This document shows, piece by piece, positions 7,215 through 16,534 of a stretch of DNA of 45,152 nucleotides. Positions within the stretch are counted from its first letter, which is position 1; every line of letters begins with the position of its first letter. The DNA is taken from positions 1-45,152 of the forward strand of contig ONBG01000027.1 in the NCBI GenBank assembly GCA_900316015.1, written 5' to 3'. The notes beneath the pieces were generated by a model that was not told the origin of the DNA, did no database searches, and saw only the letters and a list, made by a program, of their open reading frames with translations. A program made the position numbers and the translations under genes. The stretch comes from an uncultured Prevotella sp. (GTDB lineage: Bacteria > Bacteroidota > Bacteroidia > Bacteroidales > Bacteroidaceae).

Positions 7215-10052
7215 ATGAAGAAACTCCTATCATTACCGCCTAATTTGGTGGAATGCTTTCACCAGATTACTGGCTATCGGAAGGAAGAGTGGTTTTGCTC
7301 CCATGATCCTGTAGGACATAAATTGGGCTCAGGAGGTGGCTCAACCTGGCTCCTTCAGGCTTGTTATCAGCAAGAAGGGGCAGGCAAGACCTTTGATGAG
7401 TGGCTGGCTTCCGACCAGCGTCTATTGCTCCATGCCGGTGGGCAGAGCCGTCGCCTTCCAGCTTATGCCCCATCAGGTAAGATCCTGACACCAATTCCGG
7501 TCTTCAGATGGGAGCGTGGACAGTGCCTTTCCCAAAATCTTCTCTCCCTGCAGATCCCTCTTTATCAGCGTATCATGGATACTGCCCCGAAGTCTTTGCG
7601 CACGATGATTGTCAGCGGGGATGTTTATATCCGGGCAACCGATTCATTACCTTCTATCCCTGATGTAGATGTAGTATGCTATGGGCTGTGGCTGGGACCT
7701 GAGATCGCGAAAGACCATGGGGTCTTTGTTTCATCCCGTCACACGCCGTCTGTATTGAAGCAAATGCTTCAGAAACCTTCTGTAGAGACTTTGGGGAATT
7801 TGCTTCAAGACCATTACTACCTGACGGATATAGGGGTTTGGCTGCTCTCCGACCGTGCTGTCAAAGTGCTGATGGAGCATTCTATCCATGACGGACAAGT
7901 TGTCAACTATGATCTTTACAGTGAGTTTGGATGCTGTTTGGGAACGGATCCTATCATCCATGATGAAGAAGTGCATGACCTCAAGGTGGCTGTCTTGCCC
8001 TTACCAGGGGGAGAGTTCTATCATTATGGTACTTCGCATGAGATCATTTCTTCTACGTTGGCCATTCAGAACCTTGTCAATGACCAACGTCGGATCATGC
8101 ACCATTCCCTCAAGCCACATCCCTCGATGTTCGTGCAGAATGCCCTCATCGGGATCAATATCACCTCGGGAAATCACCATTTGTGGATTGAGAACAGTTG
8201 TATCGGGAAACAATGGTCCATCACCCATGAACATATCGTCACGGGTGTGCCGGAAAATGACTGGGAAATTTCTTTATCTCCAGGACAATGTGTGGACATG
8301 ATCCCCTACGGAGAGAAAGACTTCGTCGTTCGCCCTTATGGTTACCAGGATGCCTTTCGAGGCGCATTGCATGATGATCCTGATTTTATAGGAATACCAT
8401 TCTCACAGTGGGCAGTCCCGAGGGGAATTGACATAGATCAGATAGAGGGGAATGCCGACTTGCAATCCTCTCGTATCTTTCCGGTAGTGTCAGACGGGAA
8501 AGAGGCAGAGACCGTCCTTCGCTGGATGCTCAACGAACCCGGGTTGGCAGAAGGAAAGACCATCTGGCTGAAGTCTAAAAAGCTAAGCGCGGATGAAATC
8601 TCTGCTGAGGCAAATCTGTTGAGGCTTACGAAACAGAGAAATTTTTATCGTTCGCAGAACTGGTCGCTTCTTGCCCAAAACCATGCACACAGTGTTTTCT
8701 ATCAAGTTGACTTGGGAGATGCAGCCCAGGAATTTGCAAGATATAAAATACCAGAACCAACTCCTTTGACGGTGACGGAGACTTTGCTGACCCGCATCCA
8801 TGATGCCATGTTCCGCTCGGAGTTGGAGAGATTGGAGGGTAAGGAGTATCTCAAGCAAGAAAGGACTGCATTTGGACTGCTACGGCAGGGCCTGACAGAT
8901 ACGGTCTTGGCTTCCAAGCAACATCCTACCTTATCGGTGTATAGCGATCAGATCGTTTGGGGGCGAAGCCCCGTCCGTATAGACATCGCTGGGGGATGGA
9001 CAGATACGCCTCCATATTGCTTGATGGAAGGCGGGGATGTTATCAACCTTGCCATCGAATTGAATGGCCAACCGCCATTGCAGACTTATGTCAAGCCTTG
9101 TAAGGAATTGACGATTACCCTGAGGAGCATTGACTTGGGAGCAACAGAGATCGTAACCACATATGAAGAATTGGCAGACTTCAATCATGTGGGCAGTCCT
9201 TTCTCAATTCCAAAGGCTGCTCTTGTCCTCGCGGGCTTCCAACCAGGGTATTCTGATGAGCATTATACTTCCTTGGAGGATCAGTTGAAAGACTTTGGAT
9301 GTGGAATTGAGGTTACGTTGTTGTCGGCTATTCCAGCAGGTAGCGGATTGGGAACGAGTAGCCTCTTGGCATCTACAGTCTTAGGCGCATTGAATGATTT
9401 CTGCGGATTGATGTGGGACAAGAATGAGATCGGTCGCCGCACCTTAGTATTAGAACAACTCCTCACCACAGGAGGAGGTTGGCAAGATCAATTCGGCGGT
9501 CTGCTGCCAGGTATCAAGCTCCTTCAAACTTCCATGGGTTTTGAACAAAGTCCAGTAGTGAGATGGTTGCCAGATGTCCTCTATACGCAGCCGGAATACA
9601 AAGCATGCCATCTTCTATATTATACAGGAATAACCAGGACAGCTAAGACAATATTGTCGGAAATCGTTCGCAAAATGTTCTTGAACGATCACGATGAGTT
9701 GGCATTGCTCCGGGAAATGAAGGAACATACCCTGGAGATGTACGAAGCAATCCAACGAGCAGACTTTGTGAAGATGGGGCATCTGGTCAGGACGACCTGG
9801 CGCCAGAACCAGGCATTGGATGCTGGTACCAACCCAGAAGAGATCCGACGCCTCACCGAACAGATTGATGATCTTTGTCTGGGGTATAAGCTCCCGGGAG
9901 CAGGTGGTGGCGGATACCTTTATATGGTAGCCAAAGATCCAGAGGCAGCGGCTAAGATCAAACAAGAGCTAAATGCCCATCCGATCCATCCCAATGCCCG
10001 CTTTGTTGAGATGACTCTCAGTAACCAAGGATTGCAAGTTAGTAGATCTTAA
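7215..10052 (+). CDS. fkp: Bifunctional L-fucokinase / fucose-1-phosphate guanylyltransferase
   Basis: Fkp salvages free L-fucose to GDP-L-fucose, which Bacteroides uses to fucosylate capsule and surface glycoproteins. The 945 residues are close to the B. fragilis Fkp (about 949). The N-terminal half carries the nucleotidyltransferase loop LLHAGGQSRRLP with GKILTP shortly after it. The C-terminal half is a GHMP kinase: PVRIDIAGGWTDTPPYC at about 585-601, the ATP loop PAGSGLGTSSLLAS at about 704-717, and the GAGGGGYLYM motif at about 894-903. The TAA overlaps the ATG of the Nudix gene (TAATG), so translational coupling is likely. The two-domain architecture is complete and undamaged. Confidence 0.97.
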   Translation: MKKLLSLPPNLVECFHQITGYRKEEWFCSHDPVGHKLGSGGGSTWLLQACYQQEGAGKTFDEWLASDQRLLLHAGGQSRRLPAYAPSGKILTPIPVFRWERGQCLSQNLLSLQIPLYQRIMDTAPKSLRTMIVSGDVYIRATDSLPSIPDVDVVCYGLWLGPEIAKDHGVFVSSRHTPSVLKQMLQKPSVETLGNLLQDHYYLTDIGVWLLSDRAVKVLMEHSIHDGQVVNYDLYSEFGCCLGTDPIIHDEEVHDLKVAVLPLPGGEFYHYGTSHEIISSTLAIQNLVNDQRRIMHHSLKPHPSMFVQNALIGINITSGNHHLWIENSCIGKQWSITHEHIVTGVPENDWEISLSPGQCVDMIPYGEKDFVVRPYGYQDAFRGALHDDPDFIGIPFSQWAVPRGIDIDQIEGNADLQSSRIFPVVSDGKEAETVLRWMLNEPGLAEGKTIWLKSKKLSADEISAEANLLRLTKQRNFYRSQNWSLLAQNHAHSVFYQVDLGDAAQEFARYKIPEPTPLTVTETLLTRIHDAMFRSELERLEGKEYLKQERTAFGLLRQGLTDTVLASKQHPTLSVYSDQIVWGRSPVRIDIAGGWTDTPPYCLMEGGDVINLAIELNGQPPLQTYVKPCKELTITLRSIDLGATEIVTTYEELADFNHVGSPFSIPKAALVLAGFQPGYSDEHYTSLEDQLKDFGCGIEVTLLSAIPAGSGLGTSSLLASTVLGALNDFCGLMWDKNEIGRRTLVLEQLLTTGGGWQDQFGGLLPGIKLLQTSMGFEQSPVVRWLPDVLYTQPEYKACHLLYYTGITRTAKTILSEIVRKMFLNDHDELALLREMKEHTLEMYEAIQRADFVKMGHLVRTTWRQNQALDAGTNPEEIRRLTEQIDDLCLGYKLPGAGGGGYLYMVAKDPEAAAKIKQELNAHPIHPNARFVEMTLSNQGLQVSRS

Positions 10053-10489
10053 TGGAGAATATGTATCAATACAAATATCCACATCCGGCAGTTACAGCTG
10101 ATTGCATAGTCTTCGCCCATGAAGGAGAGGAAACTTATGTCCTATTGATCCAACGGAGGAATGCTCCCTATCAAGGTTGCTGGGCTTTCCCTGGTGGATT
10201 CATGAACATGGATGAGACCACGGAGGAAGCTGCTCGCCGTGAATTAGAAGAGGAAACGGGTCTGAAGGTCGGTAAACTCCATCAAATAGGAGCTTTCTCA
10301 AAAGTGGATCGTGATCCTCGTGAAAGGGTAATCACCGTGGCTTATGACATTGAAATCCAAGGAAGGAGAGACATTCATGGGCTGGACGATGCAGCAGTGG
10401 CAAGATGGTTCAACATCAAAGCATTGCCAAATTTGGCTTTTGACCATGCTGAGATCTTAAAGGAGGCCGTTCATGGAATTTCGGACTAA
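10052..10489 (+). CDS. Nudix hydrolase
   Basis: A 145-residue cytoplasmic Nudix protein with a complete box from Gly49 to Leu71 (G-x5-E-x7-RE-L-x-EE-x-G-L), so it should hydrolyse a nucleoside diphosphate linked to another group. The overall type resembles ADP-ribose or nucleotide-sugar pyrophosphatases, but the substrate cannot be read from the sequence. Its start overlaps the fkp stop by one base and its end overlaps the GSCFA gene by 17 bases, so it is firmly inside the operon. It may clean up nucleotide derivatives related to GDP-sugar metabolism; that is inference. Confidence 0.9.
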   Translation: MENMYQYKYPHPAVTADCIVFAHEGEETYVLLIQRRNAPYQGCWAFPGGFMNMDETTEEAARRELEEETGLKVGKLHQIGAFSKVDRDPRERVITVAYDIEIQGRRDIHGLDDAAVARWFNIKALPNLAFDHAEILKEAVHGISD

Positions 10490-11273
10490 GGTGGCAATAG
10501 GTAGAGCCGACTTCACGATTCCCCCTTGCGAGAAGATGCTTTTCGTGGGTTCCTGCTTTGCAGATCGTATAGGGCGCAAATTCCAAGAGGATAAGTTCCG
10601 AGCTATCGTCAATCCTTATGGCGTGATGTATAATCCAGCCAGTATCCTACATACGATTGAGAAATGCGGACAAGCTCCCCATGTGGCGGTGCTGACCTTG
10701 GGAACAAACCATGTCTATCTGTTGAAATCGACGAATGAGATCGTGGATAATTGCCAGAAACGTCCCCAGCACCTCTTTTTGGAACGAGAACTGAGCATCG
10801 AGGAATGTATGACCCATTTATCAAATGCCGTAGAGATCCTGACCCATCGCTATGCTCATGTCAAAGTCATTGTAACGGTAAGCCCGATCCGGTATGCAAA
10901 ATACGGCTATCATGAGAGCCAACTTTCGAAGGCGACCTTGTTACTTGCGACTAACCAGTTGGTTGAGAGCTATCCACAGGTTTCCTATTTCCCTGCTTAT
11001 GAGATCTTGAATGATGAGCTGCGAGACTATCGTTTCTATCAGGAAGACATGTTGCATCCCTCCGACCAAGCAGTGGAATATATTTGGGAATGTTTCTCCA
11101 AAATGTACTTTGGGGATGATACCCTTGCCTTCTTGAAAGAATGGAAGCCCATCAAGGAAGCATTAGGACATAGGCCCTTTCATCCAGAGTCGGAAGAATA
11201 TAAGCAATTTATGAATAAAACAATGTTAAAAGTATCTGCTCTTTCGGAAAAATATCCGAACTTTGCACTTTAA
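10473..11273 (+). CDS. GSCFA-domain protein (SGNH-hydrolase-like)
   Basis: A 266-residue protein with the defining GSCFA signature at residues 26-30, a TLGTNHVYLL block, TVSPIRYA, and a late EDMLHPSDQAVEYIW motif. The Ser27 and late Asp/His arrangement fits the SGNH/GDSL hydrolase fold, so an esterase or acyltransferase-like role is possible, but the family has no firm biochemical function. No signal peptide is seen, so it is predicted cytoplasmic. The 17-bp overlap with the Nudix gene and 17-bp gap to murF-alr place it in the same transcript. Confidence 0.88.
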   Translation: MEFRTKVAIGRADFTIPPCEKMLFVGSCFADRIGRKFQEDKFRAIVNPYGVMYNPASILHTIEKCGQAPHVAVLTLGTNHVYLLKSTNEIVDNCQKRPQHLFLERELSIEECMTHLSNAVEILTHRYAHVKVIVTVSPIRYAKYGYHESQLSKATLLLATNQLVESYPQVSYFPAYEILNDELRDYRFYQEDMLHPSDQAVEYIWECFSKMYFGDDTLAFLKEWKPIKEALGHRPFHPESEEYKQFMNKTMLKVSALSEKYPNFAL

Positions 11274-11290
11274 AGACAAATATTAAAACC

Positions 11291-13768
11291 ATGACATATA
11301 CGATAGAAAAAGTCGCCACTCTGATCGGTGCCCGCCGTTATGGTGACAATGATGCGAATATCGGCTTTATTCTTACCGATAGCCGTTCTCTTTGCTTCCC
11401 TGAGGAAACCTTGTTCTTTGCCCTGAAATCAGAGCGGAATGATGGCCATAACTATATCCCGGAATTATATCGCCGAGGCGTTCGGAATTTTGTTGTCGAA
11501 AGAGTACCTAAAGGGTATGCGTCAGATTATCCCGAAGCTAACTTCCTCAAGGTGGTCGGTACCTTGGAAGCTCTGCAGCGTTTGGCTGAACGCCATCGTG
11601 ATGAGTTCAATATTCCGATTGTCGGCATTACTGGCTCGAATGGCAAGACCATGGTCAAGGAATGGTTGTATCAACTCCTTTCTCCACAGTTGTATGTGAC
11701 AAGGTCTCCCCGCAGTTATAACTCACAGATAGGAGTGCCATTGTCCGTATGGCTGATGAATGAACAAACGCAGGTCGGAATCTTCGAAGCCGGGATTAGT
11801 CAACCTGGTGAGATGCTTGCCTTGCGTGATATCATACAACCGACCATTGCTGTCCTGACCAATCTGGGTGCTGCCCATCAAGAGAACTTTGCCTCGATGG
11901 AGGATAAGTGCCGTGAGAAGCTGATCTTGTTTCACGATGCAGAAACGATTGTCTATAATGGGGATGATGAGTTGGTAAACAAAGTCGTGCAAGAGCATGA
12001 ATATCATGGGGAGAAACTGTATTGGTCGCAGAAAGATAAGCATGCTCCGTTCTTCGTCAAGTCCATAGAAAAGAAAGAGAGCATGACAACGGTCACCTAT
12101 ATCTATAAAGGTGGAGAGGAAAATTGGTATTCTCTTCCTTTTATTGACGATGCGTCTGTCATGAATTCCATTATCTGCGCTGTGGTAGCCTTGCACTTAG
12201 GGGTGACAGCAGACAATCTTGATGAACGAATGCAGAATTTGGAACCTGTTGCCATGCGGTTGGAGGTGAAGGAAGGTCAGCATGGTTGTACGTTGATCAA
12301 TGATTCGTATAACTCAGATATCAATTCTTTGGATATTGCCTTGGATTTCATGAACCGTCGTCCTGATCATCAAGGGCGTCGCCGTACTTTGATCTTGAGT
12401 GACATCTATCAGAGTGGCATGGATCCCGCTGATCTTTATCAGGAGGTATCTAACCTTGCTCATAAGAGGGGCGTGATGAAATTTATCGGCATTGGTCCGG
12501 AGCTTTACGCTCAGGCGGACCAGATCCAGATCGCAGAGAAGTTCTTCTTCCGCGACTGCAATCAGTTTATCCATAGTGAGGTGTTTCGCTCCTTGCGTGA
12601 TGAGGTTATCCTTCTAAAAGGCGCACGCCAGTTTGGTTTCGACCAGTTGACAGAGCTACTTGTGAAAAAGGTTCATGAGACCATCTTAGAGGTTAATCTG
12701 AATGCAGTTGTCAAGAACCTGAATTATTACCGTTCGTTTATGAAACCAACGACCAAATTGGTCTGCATGATCAAGGCAGATGCTTATGGAGCAGGCTCTG
12801 TGGAAATAGCCAAGACCCTTCAGGATCATCGCGTGGATTATTTGGCTGTAGCCGTGGCTGATGAGGGCGTAACCTTGCGCAAGAATGGTATCACCTCTAA
12901 CATCATGATCATGAATCCTGAGATGACGGCTTTCAAGACCATGTTCGATTATGATCTTGAGCCAGAGGTCTATTCTTTCCGGTTGTTGAATGCCTTGATC
13001 AAGGCTGCGGAAAAGGAGGGTATTACTGGATATCCCGTCCACATCAAATTAGATACGGGTATGCACAGGTTGGGCTTTAATCCCAAGGAGGACATGGATC
13101 AGTTGATTGATATTCTGAAACATCAAAATGCAATTATCCCTCGTTCTGTATTCTCTCATTTCGTAGGGTCGGACAGCGATGACTTCGACACATTCTCTGC
13201 TAAGCAGTTTGCCTTGTTTGATGAAGGTAGCAAGCAATTACAATCTGCTTTTAGCCATAAGATTCTGCGCCATATCGACAATAGTGCTGGCATAGAGCAT
13301 TTCCCAGAACGGCAGTTGGATATGTGCCGCTTGGGACTAGGGCTCTATGGGATCAATAGCCGTAATAATCAGATTATCAATAATGTCAGTACCTTGAAGA
13401 CGACTATCCTTCAGATGAGAAAGGTGCCTGCCGGGGATACAGTGGGATACAGCCGGAAAGGAAAAATTGACCATGACAGCGTGATTGCTGCTATACCGAT
13501 TGGATATGCAGATGGCCTGAACCGGCATTTAGGAAACCGACATTGTTATTGCTTGGTTAATGGGCAAAAGGCTGAGTATGTTGGAAACATCTGTATGGAT
13601 GTGGCCATGATAGATGTCACGGGTATCCCTTGCAAGGAAGGCGACAGCGTTGAGATCTTTGGTGATCATTTGCCAGTGACAGTGTTGAGCGATGTCCTTG
13701 ATACCATCCCCTATGAAGTGCTGACGGGGATCAGTAATCGAGTGAAGCGCGTCTATTTCCAGGACTAA
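11291..13768 (+). CDS. murF-alr: Fused UDP-MurNAc-tripeptide:D-Ala-D-Ala ligase / alanine racemase
   Basis: An 825-residue fusion typical of Bacteroidota. The N-terminal part is MurF, with P-loop GITGSNGKTM at about 112-121 and AGISQPGEM further on. It adds D-Ala-D-Ala to the UDP-MurNAc-tripeptide. The C-terminal part (from about residue 460) is a PLP alanine racemase with MIKADAYGAG at about 492-501 (PLP-binding Lys), HIKLDTGMHRLGF and IPIGYADGLNR. The two joined activities make D-alanine and use the dipeptide in peptidoglycan precursor synthesis in the cytoplasm. It is the last gene of the operon, followed by a terminator at 13777-13808. Confidence 0.96.
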   Translation: MTYTIEKVATLIGARRYGDNDANIGFILTDSRSLCFPEETLFFALKSERNDGHNYIPELYRRGVRNFVVERVPKGYASDYPEANFLKVVGTLEALQRLAERHRDEFNIPIVGITGSNGKTMVKEWLYQLLSPQLYVTRSPRSYNSQIGVPLSVWLMNEQTQVGIFEAGISQPGEMLALRDIIQPTIAVLTNLGAAHQENFASMEDKCREKLILFHDAETIVYNGDDELVNKVVQEHEYHGEKLYWSQKDKHAPFFVKSIEKKESMTTVTYIYKGGEENWYSLPFIDDASVMNSIICAVVALHLGVTADNLDERMQNLEPVAMRLEVKEGQHGCTLINDSYNSDINSLDIALDFMNRRPDHQGRRRTLILSDIYQSGMDPADLYQEVSNLAHKRGVMKFIGIGPELYAQADQIQIAEKFFFRDCNQFIHSEVFRSLRDEVILLKGARQFGFDQLTELLVKKVHETILEVNLNAVVKNLNYYRSFMKPTTKLVCMIKADAYGAGSVEIAKTLQDHRVDYLAVAVADEGVTLRKNGITSNIMIMNPEMTAFKTMFDYDLEPEVYSFRLLNALIKAAEKEGITGYPVHIKLDTGMHRLGFNPKEDMDQLIDILKHQNAIIPRSVFSHFVGSDSDDFDTFSAKQFALFDEGSKQLQSAFSHKILRHIDNSAGIEHFPERQLDMCRLGLGLYGINSRNNQIINNVSTLKTTILQMRKVPAGDTVGYSRKGKIDHDSVIAAIPIGYADGLNRHLGNRHCYCLVNGQKAEYVGNICMDVAMIDVTGIPCKEGDSVEIFGDHLPVTVLSDVLDTIPYEVLTGISNRVKRVYFQD

Positions 13769-13776
13769 ATCGAATC

Positions 13777-13808
13777 ATCCATTTTCCAAACCGGGAAATG
13801 GATTTTTT
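13777..13808 (+). terminator. Terminator of the yfhO-fkp-murF/alr operon
   Basis: ATCCATTTTCC (13777-13787) pairs with GGGAAATGGAT (13793-13803) with one mismatch near the loop, followed by a T run to 13808. It lies 8 bp after the murF-alr stop. Confidence 0.85.
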
Positions 13809-13859
13809 GACTTAATAAAAGTTTAACGGTAAACGTATTGTATATTAATGGAAAAAGTG

Positions 13860-13868
13860 TACCTTTGC
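13860..13868 (+). promoter_or_regulatory. Promoter -7 element of the EIIC-kduI operon
   Basis: TACCTTTGC is a perfect match to TAnnTTTGC, 48 bp upstream of the ATG at 13917. The leader is A-rich with no clear operator. Confidence 0.75.
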
Positions 13869-13916
13869 AATCACAATTACTTTTGACTACAACATTAAAC
13901 AAGCAAAAAAACATTT

Positions 13917-15389
13917 ATGGAGCAAGTTTTTAGTTATATCATTAGCTTTGGCGCGAGCGTGATGATGCCAATCATCTTTACCATTATCGGCCTCTGTATT
14001 GGTATGAAATTTGGGAAGGCACTAAAATCTGGTCTTTTCGTCGGCGTCGGTTTTGTTGGATTGGGCATTGTGACAGCCCTCCTGACGGATAACTTCAAGG
14101 ATCCTCTTCAGGCAATTGAGGATATTTTCAGTCTTAATCTCAGCGTTTTCGACATGGGTTGGCCTGCTGCTGCCTCTGTTGCCTATAATACTGCAGTTGG
14201 TGCCTTGATCATTCCAGTTTGCTTAGGCGTTAATTTCCTGATGCTGATTACGAAAACAACGCGAACGGTGAACATTGATTTGTGGAATTATTGGCATTTT
14301 GCATTTATCGGCGCAGTCGTCTATTTCGTCATGGGACAAAGTCTTGTGTGGGGATATTTTGCTGCTATTGTGTGCTATATCATCACCCTCGTCATGGCGG
14401 ATCTTACTGCGAATAAGTTTCAGGCTTATTATAACCTGCCGGGAATCTCTATCCCGCAACCGTTCTGTCAAAGTTTCACCCCGTTTACGTGGGTGATCAA
14501 TTGGGTATTGGATAGAATCCCAGGATTCAACAAGATAGATATCGATGCAGAGGGCTTAAAGAAGAAGTTTGGAGTGCTTGGCGAGCCCATTGTCCTGGGT
14601 GTGATTGTTGGTGCCATCATCGCGGCAGCAGCACATGTTGATGACTTTGCTAATTTCTCTGGTTATCTTGCAGAATTACAGAAGGCAAATCCTCATGCGA
14701 CATCTACGGATGCAGTCATGAAGATCACGAAGGATATCCTCTTCCTTGGAGTTACAATGGGAGCTGTGATGGAGCTGATCCCACGTATCACCAAACTTTT
14801 CATTGATGGGTTGATGCCTATTTCGGATAAGACAAAAGAACTGGTTGATAAGAAGTTCCATGGAAAGAAAGTGCACATAGGCATGAGTCCTGCCTTGGTG
14901 ATTGGTCATCCAACGACCTTGGTGAGCACTTTGTTCCTCATCCCCACCTATATTCTCATTGCCGTATTGTTACCAGGCAATGAGTTCCTGCCATTGGCTT
15001 CCCTTGCAGGACTGTTTTATCTTTTCCCTATTGTCTTGCCATATACCAAGGGCAATGTCGTCAAGACATTAATCGTGGGGTTGGTAGCATTGCTTGTGGG
15101 ATTGTGGTTTGTTACGGATATGGCTCCTGCCTTCACCCAGGCTGCCCACCAGGTGTTTGCTGCAACACAGGACAAAGCCGCTCATGTCCCCGATGGCTTC
15201 CAAGCTGGAAGTATGGACTTTGCCAGCAGTCTTTTTGGATATTGTATCTATGCAGCCATTAAATATGTAAAATATGTGGGAGCAGCTCTTCTTGCCTTGA
15301 TTACTATCGCAATGATGTTCTTTAATCGTCGCCAAATTCTGGCAGATGAGAAGAGGGCTGCTGCGGGACAGACAAAAGAAACGGAATAA
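13917..15389 (+). CDS. PTS galactitol-type EIIC permease, without EIIA/EIIB
   Basis: A 490-residue inner-membrane protein with about 10-12 hydrophobic segments. It resembles the GatC (galactitol EIIC) family: FDMGWPAAASVAYNTAVGALIIPV at residues 80-103 and the later SPALVIGHPTTLVSTLFLIP. E. coli GatC is about 451 residues. No EIIA, EIIB, HPr or EI gene is in the window, so it either works with distant components or transports without phosphorylation. It is followed 25 bp later by kduI, which suggests a sugar-acid or polyol-acid substrate rather than galactitol. Confidence 0.85.
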   Translation: MEQVFSYIISFGASVMMPIIFTIIGLCIGMKFGKALKSGLFVGVGFVGLGIVTALLTDNFKDPLQAIEDIFSLNLSVFDMGWPAAASVAYNTAVGALIIPVCLGVNFLMLITKTTRTVNIDLWNYWHFAFIGAVVYFVMGQSLVWGYFAAIVCYIITLVMADLTANKFQAYYNLPGISIPQPFCQSFTPFTWVINWVLDRIPGFNKIDIDAEGLKKKFGVLGEPIVLGVIVGAIIAAAAHVDDFANFSGYLAELQKANPHATSTDAVMKITKDILFLGVTMGAVMELIPRITKLFIDGLMPISDKTKELVDKKFHGKKVHIGMSPALVIGHPTTLVSTLFLIPTYILIAVLLPGNEFLPLASLAGLFYLFPIVLPYTKGNVVKTLIVGLVALLVGLWFVTDMAPAFTQAAHQVFAATQDKAAHVPDGFQAGSMDFASSLFGYCIYAAIKYVKYVGAALLALITIAMMFFNRRQILADEKRAAAGQTKETE

Positions 15390-15414
15390 TAACATTATAA
15401 ACAATATATAAGCT

Positions 15415-16380
15415 ATGAAACAAATCATGTTGACAGTGGCTCTCTGTATGTGGGGTGGCTTAGGCTTTGCCCAGTGCAATGCAGACAGACCCTATGAGGT
15501 AAAGGCAGAGAATGCCTATACATATTATAACGTCCGTTGGGCAAGTAATCCAGAAGATGCCAAGCATTATACGACGGCTCGTCTACGTAAGGAATATGCT
15601 ATTGAGAAGGTCTTTGCCCCAGGTGAAGTCAATTGGACGTATACTTTGTTCGACCGCTTTCTTATAGGTGGGGCTGAGCCTACTTCAACTCCCTTGAAGT
15701 TGACATCCATAGCCCCTTTGTATACTGATAAACCCAATGACCAGAAAAACCTGTTGGATAATCGTGAATTGGGGATCATCAATATCGGTGGAGAAGGCTT
15801 GGTGACCGTTGACGGAAAAAACTATAACCTTGGTTTCGAAGAGGCTCTTTATGTAGGTCGTGGAGCCAAAGATATCACGGTGTCCAGTAAGGATGCGACT
15901 AAGCCCGCAAAGTTTTATATGAATAGTGCCTGTGCCCATCAGTCTTTCCCAAACAAGAAGGTTACGTTGAAAGAAGCTAATAATATCAAAGCAGGCAGTC
16001 TGAAGGAAAGCAATGACCGTGTGATTCATCAGGTGATCATCAATGGCGTCGCTGGAGTCCGTACTTGTCAGTTGCAGATGGGCATCACGGAATTGAAAGA
16101 GGGTTCCGTATGGAATACCATGCCAGCACATACTCATCTGCGCCGGATGGAGACCTACTTGTATTTTAATGTCCCCAATGGACAGAAGATCCTCCATGTC
16201 ATGGGAGAACCTCAGGAGACTCGTCCTATTTGGCTAAATAATGAACAGGCTGTTATTTCTCCCCAATGGTCGATCCATTGTGCCGCAGGTACCAGTAACT
16301 ATACCTTTATCTGGGGTATGGCAGGAGAAAACCTGATCTATAGTGACATGCAAGTCGTGAAAATCCCTGATTTGGAATGA
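15415..16380 (+). CDS. kduI: 5-keto-4-deoxyuronate isomerase with apparent signal peptide
   Basis: KduI converts 4-deoxy-L-threo-5-hexosulose uronate to 3-deoxy-D-glycero-2,5-hexodiulosonate in breakdown of unsaturated uronates. The cupin metal ligands are present: His239 and His241 in PAHTHLRRME, Glu246 in the same motif, and His288 in QWSIHCAAG, with the same mutual spacing as E. coli KduI. The 321 residues exceed the roughly 278 of E. coli. The extra N-terminus reads MKQIMLTVALCMWGGLGFAQ, a typical Sec signal peptide. In-frame Met codons occur only at residues 1, 5 and 12 before residue 169, so the leader cannot be dismissed as a wrong start. Location is therefore predicted periplasmic, which is unusual. 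It forms an operon with the EIIC permease. Confidence 0.93.
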   Translation: MKQIMLTVALCMWGGLGFAQCNADRPYEVKAENAYTYYNVRWASNPEDAKHYTTARLRKEYAIEKVFAPGEVNWTYTLFDRFLIGGAEPTSTPLKLTSIAPLYTDKPNDQKNLLDNRELGIINIGGEGLVTVDGKNYNLGFEEALYVGRGAKDITVSSKDATKPAKFYMNSACAHQSFPNKKVTLKEANNIKAGSLKESNDRVIHQVIINGVAGVRTCQLQMGITELKEGSVWNTMPAHTHLRRMETYLYFNVPNGQKILHVMGEPQETRPIWLNNEQAVISPQWSIHCAAGTSNYTFIWGMAGENLIYSDMQVVKIPDLE

Positions 16381-16402
16381 TTTTCCACGGGATGGCGGGT
16401 GG

Positions 16403-16425
16403 TGGCCTTGTCAAGGGCGAGGCCA
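16403..16425 (+). terminator. Possible weak terminator after kduI
   Basis: TGGCCT (16403-16408) pairs with AGGCCA (16420-16425), leaving an 11-nt loop, and is followed by TCGCTTTG rather than a clean T run. An overlapping GATGG/CCATC pairing competes with it. It is weak, but exuT has its own promoter downstream. Confidence 0.3.
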
Positions 16426-16499
16426 TCGCTTTGTCGTCTTCCGCAAACGTTTGAGTAAGAAAAACAAAAGAAAGACACACAAGACGAGGAAAATAATCG

Positions 16500-16508
16500 T
16501 ATCTTTGC
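16500..16508 (+). promoter_or_regulatory. exuT promoter -7 element
   Basis: TATCTTTGC matches TAnnTTTGC, 26 bp before the exuT ATG at 16535. It shows exuT can be transcribed separately from the EIIC-kduI pair. Confidence 0.7.
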
Positions 16509-16534
16509 AATAATCTATTAAATATCTACAAACA

